Under the pieces are notes generated by a model. The model did no database searches. It saw only the letters and a list, made by a program, of their open reading frames with translations, and was not told the DNA's origin. This document shows, piece after piece, positions 40,684-50,437 of a stretch of 64,000 nucleotides of DNA. Numbering within the stretch: position 1 is the stretch's first letter; the number at the start of each line of letters is the position of its first letter. The stretch is from Oscarella lobularis (Eukaryota > Porifera > Homoscleromorpha > Homosclerophorida > Oscarellidae). The stretch spans positions 868,001 through 932,000 of the forward strand of contig NC_089178.1 of NCBI RefSeq assembly GCF_947507565.1, read 5' to 3'. A program made the position numbers and the translations under genes.

Positions 40684-40899
40684 TTAATCGATTTTTGATT
40701 TTTCGCTTTCTGAGGACGATGGCACAGGCAGTGTGGGGATTTTCTATGCAGTTCGTGACGTAAGGCTGATTGATGCTTGCCTTTTGCTTACCAGATTCGG
40801 TTTGTAGTAGTTGTGCACGAGTGAAGCGCCGGCGAACATCGATGCCAGGCTCGCGAGCACGAAAGCGACGTAACGCGGCCACGCCAATCCAAATGGCAT
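40684..40899 (-). CDS. UQCC6: UQCC6/BRAWNIN, complex III assembly microprotein
   Basis: Mitochondrial inner-membrane microprotein needed for respiratory complex III assembly (human C12orf73; fly sloth2). Two exons (40792-40899, 40684-40743) give 55 residues. YVAFVLASLASMFAGASLVH then NYYKPNL aligns with human YLKMFAASLLAMCAGAEVVH RYYRPDL, and IPTLP follows as in human IPEIP. One membrane helix. The start codon lies only 16 nt after the stop of UQCC5 on the same strand, so both are probably read from one mRNA. The C-terminal tail is shorter than in human (71 residues) and Ser/Lys rich. Confidence 0.9.
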
Positions 40900-40915
40900 G
40901 CTTCGACTTCGATTT

Positions 40916-41128
40916 TCAGTCGGTCTGATTTCGTTCTGCGCGTCTTTGGGCTTCCTTGCGCACGACCGTGTCGTCTAAAGGCGGGATTCCTCAAAAGGGG
41001 CCTCGATTGGCACCGTCCTCACAGAATGTCTCTCTTCCGATTCGAACTTTAATCATAAACAGCTCGATAGCTGCTCCGGTCAAGAAGAACAAAGGCAAGT
41101 AGCGATAAAGACCAAATTTTTCCAACAT
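40916..41128 (-). CDS. UQCC5: UQCC5/SMIM4, complex III assembly microprotein
   Basis: Mitochondrial inner-membrane microprotein acting with UQCC6 in complex III assembly (human SMIM4; fly sloth1). Two exons (41023-41128 and 40916-40974) with a 48-bp intron give 54 residues. LEKFGLYRYLPLFFLTGAAI then ELFMIKVRIGRETFYD aligns with human RFGIYRFLPFFFVLGGTMEW IMIKVRVGQETFYD; the basic tail VVRKEAQRRAERNQTD follows. It lacks the human N-terminal extension. It lies 66 nt downstream of the TRMT112 stop and 16 nt upstream of the UQCC6 start, all on the minus strand. Confidence 0.92.
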
Positions 41129-41133
41129 AGACA

Positions 41134-41155
41134 AGCACGTGGTATTACACGTGCT
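41134..41155. repeat. Palindrome of paired CACGTG boxes before UQCC5
   Basis: Perfect inverted repeat, arms AGCACGTG and CACGTGCT around a six-base spacer, ending five bases before the UQCC5 start codon. On DNA it offers two E-boxes for bHLH factors. In RNA it would form an 8-bp hairpin next to the start codon. Confidence 0.8.
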
Positions 41156-41194
41156 CCTAAGGTATTGTATAACACAGCACAGAAAAAAAGTGGT

Positions 41195-41721
41195 CTATAC
41201 TTCGTCTTCGTTTAGTAACATGTTTGGAATTCCGTTATTTATAGGATATTCACGGCCACTTTCAGGACACTGCAATGAACCTTCAATCACTTCAACCTGA
41301 GCCAAATAAAAAAAGTAAGAATGAGAAATCAATAATTGTATAAATTTTTCACTTCAAGCAGCGCATGATGAGCGATCTTTAGAAATACTTCATTTGATTC
41401 ATAATCCGGTACTATTTCGTCAGGAAGATCAGAAATTCCAACCTAAAAATTGCCAATCAAGGAGACTGATCATGTGACGACTGAACTGACACTTTCTGCT
41501 GCTTTTTTTACTACAGACCACTCCATTCGTGGAATCATTCTCGCGATAAATTCTCCATTGAAAGCTACATCTTTCGTTTCGACTTTAGTCGCCTTTGGAA
41601 TGTTCGATTTTCATTTCTAGCGACTGAACGGCGTCGTGTGCCTTACCTTAATTATTAGAGGATAACCTTTCTTGACTCCTTTGACGACAGACGTCAACAT
41701 ATTGTGGATTAGAAGACGCAT
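41195..41721 (-). CDS. TRMT112: TRMT112, methyltransferase activator
   Basis: Zinc-binding activator of several methyltransferases (TRMT11, ALKBH8, HEMK2, BUD23/WBSCR22, METTL5). Four exons (41647-41721, 41491-41592, 41353-41442, 41195-41296) give 122 residues (human 125). Matches: [16 protein letters not shown] (human MKLLTHNLLSSHVRGV), [40 protein letters not shown] and [16 protein letters not shown]. Of the human zinc ligands only the CPESG cysteine region is clear; the N-terminal cysteines seem absent, as in some lineages. It shares a 57-bp divergent region with TDG. Confidence 0.94.
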
Positions 41722-41778
41722 GGCGAAAAAATTCGTCCGAAGCACTTAGCGTAGCGTGCGCACTGCCCAGAACTTCCG

Positions 41779-42775
41779 GATGAGCGAAGAAACTCGGTAT
41801 CTCGCTCGTCATAGTCTGTGAGTGTTTGTGAGGTGTTTCTATAGTAAGAGAAGAAATGAAGGAACAGAAATCGAGAGTCCGAAAAAGAAGGAGTCTCCGA
41901 AAAAAGGATCTCCGAAGAAAGGATCTCCGAAGAAGGGATCTCCGAAGAAAGTCGCTAGAAAATTTGGCGAACGAACAGAAGACGAAGTTCTTCAGATGGG
42001 CCTTCCAGACCTCGTCAAAAAAGATCTAGACATTCTATTTGTAAGGACAGCTATTTCAATTAATCGAATTAATTTTGATTTGTAGGTGGGTATCAATCCC
42101 AGTCTCGACGCCGCTTACGTTGGTCATTATTATGCTGGAAATTCAAATCATTTTTGTAAGTAATACCTCCTAAATGAATTCTAATCAAACTTTTTTACTA
42201 GGGGCCTGCATGAACGAGACACAATTAGTTTCTACTGACAGACGGCTGACGCACTTGGACGATGAATACTGCTTCTCTCAGGGAATTGGTTTCACGTGTA
42301 TAGTGAGTAAGACAACAAGAGGAGCAGCAGACCTTACAAAGTATACACCACGTGCTTTTCTTTTATCTCTATTAAGTGCACTGTGTTGTTAGGTCAGAAA
42401 TGATGGAAGGCTCTCTGGAATTGAAATTGAAGCTGAAGCAATTTCAGCCAAAGATTGTTTGTTTCAATGGAAAAGGTGTGAAGTGTCCGAGCCCTCGCTG
42501 CACTGCTGTAATTGCTTTCTAAGGAATGTACGAATTATTTATTGGGGGAAAATGCGCGTTTGGGGAGCAACCCTACAAATTGGAAGACACTGATACAGTA
42601 ATGCCACCTAAAAGTAGAATAAATATCATTTTGATTTATTAATTAATGCCAGGTTTTTTACGTGATGCCATCAACGTCTGCTAGAGCAGCGTCATTTCCA
42701 AGGGCAAGTGACAAATTCAAATTTTTTTTCGAAGTCAAAACCCTTCTGCAGAAGCTGAAGAGTAGTAGCACGTGA
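41779..42775 (+). CDS. TDG: Thymine-DNA glycosylase
   Basis: Base-excision repair enzyme removing T or U from G mismatches and, in vertebrates, 5-formyl/carboxylcytosine. Seven exons give 240 residues. The catalytic core shows LDILFVGINPSLDAAYVGHY (human GINPGLMAAYKGHHY) with the catalytic Asn, GNSNHFWACMNE, QGIGFTCIVSKTTRGAADLT, PKIVCFNGKGMYELF and YVMPSTSARAASFPRASDKF. The N-terminal tail carries four SPKK units encoded by a 15-bp tandem repeat (about 41886-41955); SPKK motifs bind the minor groove of AT-rich DNA, so this may serve as the basic DNA-clamping region. The C-terminal tail is short, without the SUMO-interaction region of vertebrates. Confidence 0.92.
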
Positions 42776-42835
42776 CATTACGGGACAGTCTTGCAGCGGT
42801 TCGCTCGTCGCTTCGTCCTAGGAACGCGTCTAGAG

Positions 42836-43999
42836 ATGGCTCTTCGCATGGGATACTGGAACATTCGCGCCGTAAATGCTTCTCGCTCTGCCCGAAATGT
42901 GCTTGTACGTAAACGGCTGATTTTCGTCGACAGCTCGGCCAATCGATTCGACTTCTTCTCGAATACTGCGGCGAACCGTACCAGGATGACCGGTACAATA
43001 CGAGAAGTAAGATTTGAAAGCTAAGAGAGCTCGATCGGCTGGAATCTCGGCGACGATGAGTCATTGTTGCACTAATTAATTCATTTATCGATTCTCAGCC
43101 GGCGATTGGTTCGACGTCAAGTTTAAAATGGGGCTTCCAATGCCAAACGTAGGAACAGCAACATCATGTGGCCTTCAAAACTGACGTTTCTCCTCTAGTT
43201 GCCCTATTTGATTGACGGCGATATAAAGATTGTGCAAAGCAATGCCGTAAGTCGTCAGGGCAGACGATTGCTTGTGGTATTCGATGTTTTTTGAAGGTTC
43301 TGCGATACATTGGCCGAAAGCACAAAATGGGTAAGTGAAATCGAGAATGCTATATTAATAAATGACTTTGAACGTTGATTCCTTATAGATGGTGATACCG
43401 AAGTTGAGAAAGTCTGGGTGGACATTTTTACAAATCAGGCAATCTTTATCTGTTTTTTGAAAGAGACGTTGACTGTTTATGGGCTTTTTGCAAGGTCACG
43501 GACTTGCACAATGGCTTTTTTCGTCTGGCATTTACTAAGCCGGACGAATTTGTAAGTGGGATATTTTCTATTTTTCTATGTAATCTCTCATGTTTTGGCT
43601 TAAAAAAAGGAGGCAAAGAAAGAAGACTACCTAAAAAATAGTCTTCCGTCTGCTCTACAAGGATTTTCTAATCACCTTGACAGTCACAAGTGGCTGGCAG
43701 GAGACAAGGTTGTATCCCAATGGGATGTTTTTTGTCAACTAATTGGTAATTTAGATAACGTTTCCCGATTTTCACTTTGCTGAAATGCTTGATGAGCTGA
43801 CAATCCTTTCGTCGACCTGTTTGGATGAGTTTCCTACTCTTAAGGTACAACATTTTATCATGTTTTACCACGTGATCATATGTGTATGTTGTAGGCATAC
43901 AAGAATCAATTTGACGAGCTTCCTCAAATCAAAGCTTATCGCGCTTCAGACAGATACATCGATCGGCCACTGCATCACCATATGGCTACATTTAACTAG
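42836..43999 (+). CDS. GST: Glutathione S-transferase, mu-like, copy 1
   Basis: Cytosolic glutathione transferase. About nine exons. The start MALRMGYWNIRALGQSIRLL has the catalytic Tyr of mu/sigma-type GSTs (MxxxLGYWxIRGLAxPIRLL). YDGDIKIVQSN is the glutathione-binding SNA turn equivalent (LPYLIDGDIKIVQSNAVLRY), followed by IGRKHKM typical of mu class. The C-terminal helical domain includes DSHKWLAGDKITFPDFHFAE, the N-capping box and hydrophobic staple. The intron at 43439-43494 has a GC donor (AATCAG|GCAATC), whereas the paralogue has GT at the same point. Intact. CACGTG sits about 65 bp upstream, overlapping the TDG stop. Confidence 0.9.
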
Positions 44000-44118
44000 T
44001 TCAAGAAAACAAATGCTGTATTGTGATCTGAGTTCGTGTTTATGGAAAATTTTGTGTCGCGTGACTAAAACAAAACATGAATTGAAATCAATCGTTGCTT
44101 CTAGAAACACCGAACGAC

Positions 44119-45246
44119 CATGCCTGTAAAACTTGGCTACTGGGCGATCCGCGGAGTGCGTACGAGGGCTAAAACACGTGCAAACTCGACCGCTTATTCT
44201 CGATTTGCAGCTTGCCCAACCCATACGACTTCTTCTCACCTACTGCGGCGATGAATTCGAAGAGAAACGCTACGACGGTGCCAGTAAGAAGACAATACGC
44301 CGGAATTACTCGGTGATTACTCGCGCCGCTTCCCATAGATCGCCAAACGTGGACAGACGAGAAATTCTCTTTGGGGCTCCCTCTTCCGAACGTACGAGTC
44401 TCATCCAGGGTCTCGTGGAACTACTATTAGATTTCCGTTTCAGCTGCCTTATCTAATTGACGGGGACATCAAAATCGTTCAGAGCAATGCCGTAAGAAGA
44501 AAAGCATCTATAATGATAAGAGTTGTTTTACGCCATCGCCCTTCTTAGATCCTGAGATACATTGGCAGGAAACATAACCTAGGTGGGTACGTAGTTCTAC
44601 TCGAAAAAGCTTTGTTACTTCTTTGTAGATGGTTCTACTGAGCAAGAGAAAGTTCTCGTGGACATTTTTGAAAACCAAGTAAGCCCTTATAGGCATAGCT
44701 ATTGTAGTCCTTCATCTGATCTGATATCTTTAGGTGATGGACATGAGAAATGCTTTTGTTCGTCTCTGTTACGGACCTTCGAGCTCTTTTGTAAGAATTG
44801 GATGCGTAATTTGTTAGAGACGCAATATTATTTTTATTTTCTTTTACTTGCAGGAGGCAGGCAAGAAGACGTACTTGGAGGAGAGTCTTCCTGCTACGCT
44901 CAAAAAGATTTCGGATCAGCTTGGAAGTAGCAAGTGGGTTGCTGGAGAAAACGTAAAAGAAAAATTCTTTATTGTGCGCGATCATAACGTGGGTCTTATT
45001 AGATTACGTTTCCTGATTTTCATTTGGCTGAAATGCTTTCCCAGCATGTGATATTTTCTCCAACTTGCCTCGATGCTTATCCGAACCTCAAGGTCGAAAC
45101 AGTTACACTGAAAGTTAGATGTATTAGTTTGTACAATTTTAGGAATATCTGGCTCGTTTTGAAGAGTTGCCTGCTATCAAGGCATACAAAGCTTCGGACA
45201 AGTGCATCCACAGGCCAATCAACAATCCAAGTGCCAGTTTCCACTA
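44119..45246 (+). CDS. GST: Glutathione S-transferase, mu-like, copy 2
   Basis: Tandem paralogue of the gene at 42836 with the same intron positions. The start MPVKLGYWAIRGLAQPIRLL is a textbook mu-class N-terminus with catalytic Tyr. WTDEKFSLGLPLPNLPYLID leads to the glutathione-binding QSNA turn, then ILRYIGRKHNL. The C-terminal half has EEAGKKTYLEESLPATLKKI, SSKWVAGENITFPDFHLAEM and the end AYKASDKCIHRPINNPSASF. The corresponding GC-AG intron of copy 1 is an ordinary GT-AG intron here (donor at 44679). The two proteins differ substantially, so the duplication is old. Confidence 0.9.
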
Positions 45247-45537
45247 ACTCGTTCAAGTTTTGCATCAGGTGTTCTTGCCGACTGTTTTAGTCGTTTTTTG
45301 TTGTGTATGAACGGAATTTACTGGTGAGTTTTACGGGCAACGGGTCGTTCTCGATAAAAGGCCAGTTGATGGACATCAGGTAAACAGCGGTAAGTAGAAA
45401 CCTTCCTACTGCCGAATAATGACATCATTATTAAATAGCCAGGCATCAAATTTGAAGTAAACGTCGGAAAAAATTGATACAGTAGGGAAAAAAAGAAACG
45501 AGGCTCCTAAGGTAAGTGTGATGCATACGAGTAGTGG

Positions 45538-48500
45538 CTAGTACAACATTTGCCGATCCTCTTCCGGATCGTCCTCCTCTTTCCCCGACCCCTCTTTCTC
45601 CCGATTCTCGTCATTTGCCCCTTTTTCTTCATCTTTCGTCACCTGACTAATATCCGAACTTGAAGATTTCTTTTCGTCGCCCAATTCCTTCTCCTTCTCC
45701 GACTCTTTTTCTTCCTCTTCCTCTTCCTCGTCGCCTCCTCTTCCCGACGAAACAGGACTCGCTCCCTGGATGATCTCCATACGACTCTTTTGTTCCGGCG
45801 TCAATTGCAAATGGCGTTCGATTGCCGCCGCTTGCGACACGAACGTCATCTCCGTTTCGACGCTCACGACGCTTCCGGCGTTGTCGAGCGAAATCACCTC
45901 TTCATTCGCCGTCAAACTCTTCTTCTGTCTCCGTTTCTGTCGACCGCGTAAATCGCTACCGGAGGCGGGCGAACTCAAACTTCTCTGACTCATTGGCGAC
46001 TCTTCGAGTCTCGCTCTTTCTGTATCGACACTTGCGGGGTCTTTGTCTCTGGAGCGTTTCACGCAGACGACTATGATAATGATCGCGACGGCTATTGCGA
46101 CGACGCAACCGACGACAATTCCAGCGATAGCACCACTCGACAATCCGTCATTATCATCAAGCGGCAATGGGACGTACGGAAGAAGAGCTACGGCGAGAAT
46201 GGGAGAAAAATCGCCCTTCTTTTCGTCGTCGTCCGTCGCTTGAATGATAAAATAATACGTATTGTTGGCATTTCTCGGAAGCGTCATCGTCATATTTTCC
46301 GTCTCTCCCGCCGGTTTGGGAGCAATCAACGCCGTTCCTTCGACTCGAAATTCGCTCGGCGACAAACGAGTCGCGTTTTGCGGGTTACGACGCAAAAGAT
46401 CGGCGGCGTTGTCGTCGCGAGCCCATCGAATGACGTAACTTTGCACCGTGCCCTGATCGAAGTCGTCGCCCGGTGCCGTCCACGTCAGTGTCACGCGAGA
46501 TTGCGTGTAATTCGCGTCTGTTACGCGAAAGTCCACGATTCGACTCGGCGGATAGATGTCCGCGTTGGGTTCGATGAAATCGTTATACGTCATCATGCCA
46601 CCCGATGTGGTTCGCTGAAACGATGGAACGATGTCGACGGTCTCGTCGTCGTCGTCGTCGTCGTCGTCGCGACTTGTCGTCCCTTCGTCGCCGCTCATGT
46701 AGAGTGCGGACGTATCCCTGTAGGGAGCTGGATCGACGAGCGTCGACTTTTCTGTCGATTTCGCCTTGAATTGGACGTTGTATTGGCCCCTTTTACCCAA
46801 GCCCACGTAGCCGGTGAAATACGACGAGTATATGCCGTCGTCAGCGCGATAATCAGGATCTACATATATAGATCAGTTTTCTATTGATTCGACCTATTAC
46901 GTTTTTACCTGCTCCGTTGTCTGCAAGTTTCCAATCTGATATATCGCCGGAGGGACTGATAATGGTAGCCCATACGTCGCCGTCGATTAGACGCTTTTCT
47001 CCCCGTTTCACGGCGACCGAGAACAAGGACGGAATACTTCCCATCGTATCCCACTCGCTAATCTTTGGTACGATAGTCATCGGGCCAATTCCCTGTCCGG
47101 GTGACGAATACGCTGACGCTCCTATGACGACGGTTGTCGTCGTCGATAGAGGCGAGCTGACATTGACGACGACATCCCATTTGCCCTCTTGGGGATTTTC
47201 AATGGGAATTTGTATGGCGCGAAATGCGGAACTGTCGCCGTCGTACCTCGTGCCGTCGGGAGATATCGCGACGGCGCTGAAGGCGAGCGGATTCGATTCG
47301 GAAACGTCGAGTGCAATTTGAACGTGCAGTCTTCGCGACGCCGTCGAATCGACGACAAACGACTGCGTCGCATTCTTCCGGTTAGCGTTTACCTCCTTAG
47401 ACTCTTGAACCAAATTGACGGGACCCCGCGAGAGGACGCGTTCGGCGATCGACGAAAAGATGCTCTGGAGGGCGGCGAGCTGCTGATTTCCGTTCACCGG
47501 CACGACGTACTGATATCCGCCCGTATTCTCCACCACATTTCTCAATTTTCTGTACGTGAGAAGACTCGTCGGACGAGACGATTCGTGGTCGATCGTTACG
47601 GAGAAGAACGCGACTCCGCTGGCGAACAATTCCTCGACTACGGAATCGAGGTACGGTCTCGCCGTTTCGTCGTTATCGTTCAGCACAATCATGCTACTTC
47701 TCGCTTGAAATTTTCCTCCATTGGCTTGTCGAATGACCTGAAGTGCGGCCAGAATTCCCGATCCGATGCTAGTGGCTCCGACAGTCGTGTCCGGTAAAGC
47801 GTCATAGATGCTTTGTCTCGATTTGGGATTCTCTGTAATTGTCGTCAGATTTAGTCGGATTTCGGCTGTGTCACTAAAAGCGACGATGCCGACTTGAGTT
47901 CCGACGGGAAGCGCGCCGATAAACAGATAGGCGACCTGTCGAACCTTTTCCAGTCGTCGCTGCTGTGTCATACTCGTCGAAACGTCAATGACTAAGACGA
48001 TTTGGTCGTACGATCTTCCCTGAACGACGTTGAATATCGGTTTGATTTGATTTGCCGTCAAATCGGTCGGCGCGACGTTCTGCAAGTCGGCGTGCTGTCG
48101 AATGACGTCCCACGTGCTCTGGTAGCCGCAGAACGTGTTCTGATCGTTGTTGGCGTAGACGTTATGGGCATTGGGAGCCGACTCGTCGATCCCGCAAAAA
48201 CGAGTCACCTAAAAGGAGAAATCATAAGAGAGAGCGCGCGAAGACCCCATGCACGACCGCAGTCTACCTGACTGATATCCTGATAAAACATAATCGACGC
48301 AGCACCGGCTGCCTTTCCTTCGCTATCGCCGCCAGTCGTCGACCGAAACACGCACAGACCTCCACCCTCCTCGTGAGCCGAAGTCGGATGACAGACGCCG
48401 CCGTTGTCGCGATGCACGACGTCGCCGCTCAGCGCGTCGCTGCATTTCGTCGGCTCGAATCGACCGCGCGGCAAATACGTGTAAAGCTGCGCGAGACGCG

Positions 48501-48717
48501 TCGGATGCTCGTCGTACACTCCCCATCTATATCGAGCCCATTCGTGCACCAACGCTCGTCCGCCCGTCGTCTCCTAGCAACAGGTACCAAATAGATTATT
48601 TGGAAAAATACTACTAGCAGGGCGTGGTCTTACAGAGGAAAATCGCTTTGAATAGGCGAAAATGTATTCGCCTTCTCGTCCGCATTCGGACGAATAGCGA
48701 ACGGCGAAGATTTGATT

Positions 48718-48748
<31 letters not shown>

Positions 48749-49062
48749 GCAATTCGCACGTCAGCCCTCGCGTACGTCTCGTGAACAGCGGCATCGTAGC
48801 TCGACGCCGTCCACGTACTCGGCACTAGAATGGTGACGTTGCGAAAGAAGATTCGACGTCCGGTCGCCGCGTAAAGATACGTCGAAGCGTCGTAGAACGT
48901 CGTTTGAATGGCGTCGATAAGACTCGTTTCATCGACTTCGTCGACGTCGTCGGCGATCGCGACGACGACGTTGCCGTAGCCGTTCTCGTAGACGGAGACG
49001 CGACTTTTGCTGGCGGCGACGGCGACGGCGGCGATCGCGACGGCGAGACAAAGGAGGCGCAT
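45538..49062 (-). CDS. CLCA: CLCA-type chloride channel regulator, altered HExxH
   Basis: Calcium-activated chloride channel regulator family: secreted or membrane metalloprotease-VWA proteins. Four exons (48634-49062, 48268-48573, 46909-48208, 45538-46859) give 1,118 residues. Signal peptide (LLCLAVAIAAVAVA), CLCA N-domain (YGNVVVAIADDVDE, TFYDASTYLYAATGRRIFFR, an Ala run), then VHEWARYRWGVYDEH, where other family members have HEWAHLRWGVFDE. The VWA domain has MIDAS IVLVIDVSTSMTQQ. Further on are the CLCA beta-sandwich, a fibronectin III-like part, one membrane helix (GAIAGIVVGCVVAIAVAIII) and an acidic tail. The second zinc His of HExxH is Arg, so the self-cleaving protease is probably inactive. 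Confidence 0.9.
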
Positions 49063-49383
49063 TTTCTCTTTGGGTGAGGTCGCGTATTCGGGTGGGGGGA
49101 GAATATATGCGTGGCGATCGAGCGGCGCGGCGTGGACAGGGGGGCCGCGCTCGCACGTGAGCGACGGCGTCGATCGATCGACGACAAAAACAAGGGTCTT
49201 CGCGAGTCGATGCTGCCCCGGCCGCGCGCGAGTCGTTGTTTCAGCTACGTGTTCTCGCGCCGTTTAAATTGCCAGTCAAATTTTTCTCATGCAAAAAAAG
49301 GTACGTGCTGCTTATGTGCATGCTTTAGTTTCTGAGAAGCGCCGTCTTATCGTTGGGCGTGTCGTGCGTCTCTTTGCATCTTC
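49063..49383. other. Intergenic stretch between CLCA and PPP1R35-like
   Basis: 321 bp with no gene recognised. Both neighbours are on the minus strand, so it should hold the CLCA promoter and the 3' flank of the PPP1R35-like gene. Confidence 0.5.
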
Positions 49384-50239
49384 CTACGGCGGGGGAGTTC
49401 GCCACAGTTCCGCGTGCCGATAGAAATCATAGGGCGTCGAAGCAGGTAACGGTTGGGGCTCAGCGGAAGGGAGGGGGACCTCGACGGACCAGTCAACTAG
49501 TTCGGTTTCAAGATCAGGGGTATAGCTGCAGAAAGAAGAGTAACTTTAATTAGAAACCCTGTAGTAGCGGCCACTTCAATATTATTATTAATTAACGAAA
49601 CTAGATAATTGTTAATTAATCAATTAATTAATTAATCAATTACTAATTTTTATATAGAAGTGGTCGTATTAGTTTACTTACAAGTCCATTATATTCAGTT
49701 GGGGAATTTTGCTGCTAGAAGGGATTTCTCTTGTTCTCATTGGTGGAGATGGTGACAATGACGATTCATCTACTTCTAGGGAGGGAAGATTTGTGTATCT
49801 AACCGTCTCTTTAGGTACATTGACGGCCTGAAAATATCATTATTTTGGCAGTGGAATTGATTTCTATTGAACTTGCTTTTGAACTTTTTCGCATCAGCGC
49901 TTCTCTTGTCGTCTCGTCGTGCAGGTGACTTTCTAATGCTCTATTCGCGTCGAATTCGCTCTTTTGTACCATCGCTAATTTGTGTTCCAGAATTCGAGTT
50001 GAATTTGTCACCGGATTTTGCAGCGAAGCGATTTCGTCGGCAACGAGGCATCGTTTCGCTTTGGGAGGCCTTGTCCTGCTCTTTTTCGTTGTCGGAAGCC
50101 CCTGAAGCCGATCGGGGGTCAGCGACAGTGCATCGTCGGCGGCGGATCGCAACTCCGGACGAGTGGGCGGGGCTTGTGGGATTGGAGCTGGTCTGACGTC
50201 ATCGAGCGTCGACTCGAAACTGGGCTCCGCGCTGGTCAT
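49384..50239 (-). CDS. PPP1R35: PPP1R35-like centriole protein
   Basis: Probable orthologue of PPP1R35, a centrosomal protein needed for centriole elongation. The first exon (to about 49860) gives MTSAEPSFESTLDDVRPAPI, basic PPKAKRCLVADE, then HKLAMVQKSEFDANRALESH, matching human [20 protein letters not shown] in pattern. The next exon gives VNVPKETVRYTNLPSLEV (human LNVPRSKRLFRDLVSLQV). The last gives PSAEPQPLPASTPYDFYRHA ELWRTPPP, like the human end FLMHRTLRRW. Similarity is modest and spread along the whole length in the right order. I do not see a clear RVxF motif for PP1 binding. Confidence 0.6.
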
Positions 50240-50437
50240 CGAAAATCGAAAGTGGTGTCAATGGTAATCCCTGCCTTTCCCCGGATCACCAGCTTGAAAC
50301 GAGGCACCGAAACGATGCAATTTTGGGAAAGAAGAGTAGCACGGGACTTGAATCGAAAGCCCGTATAAATTTGCTGTGTAATTCGTGTCGTGACTCGTCC
50401 CTTTAGTCATTCTTCTTCTCGACGATCCGCGAAACAT

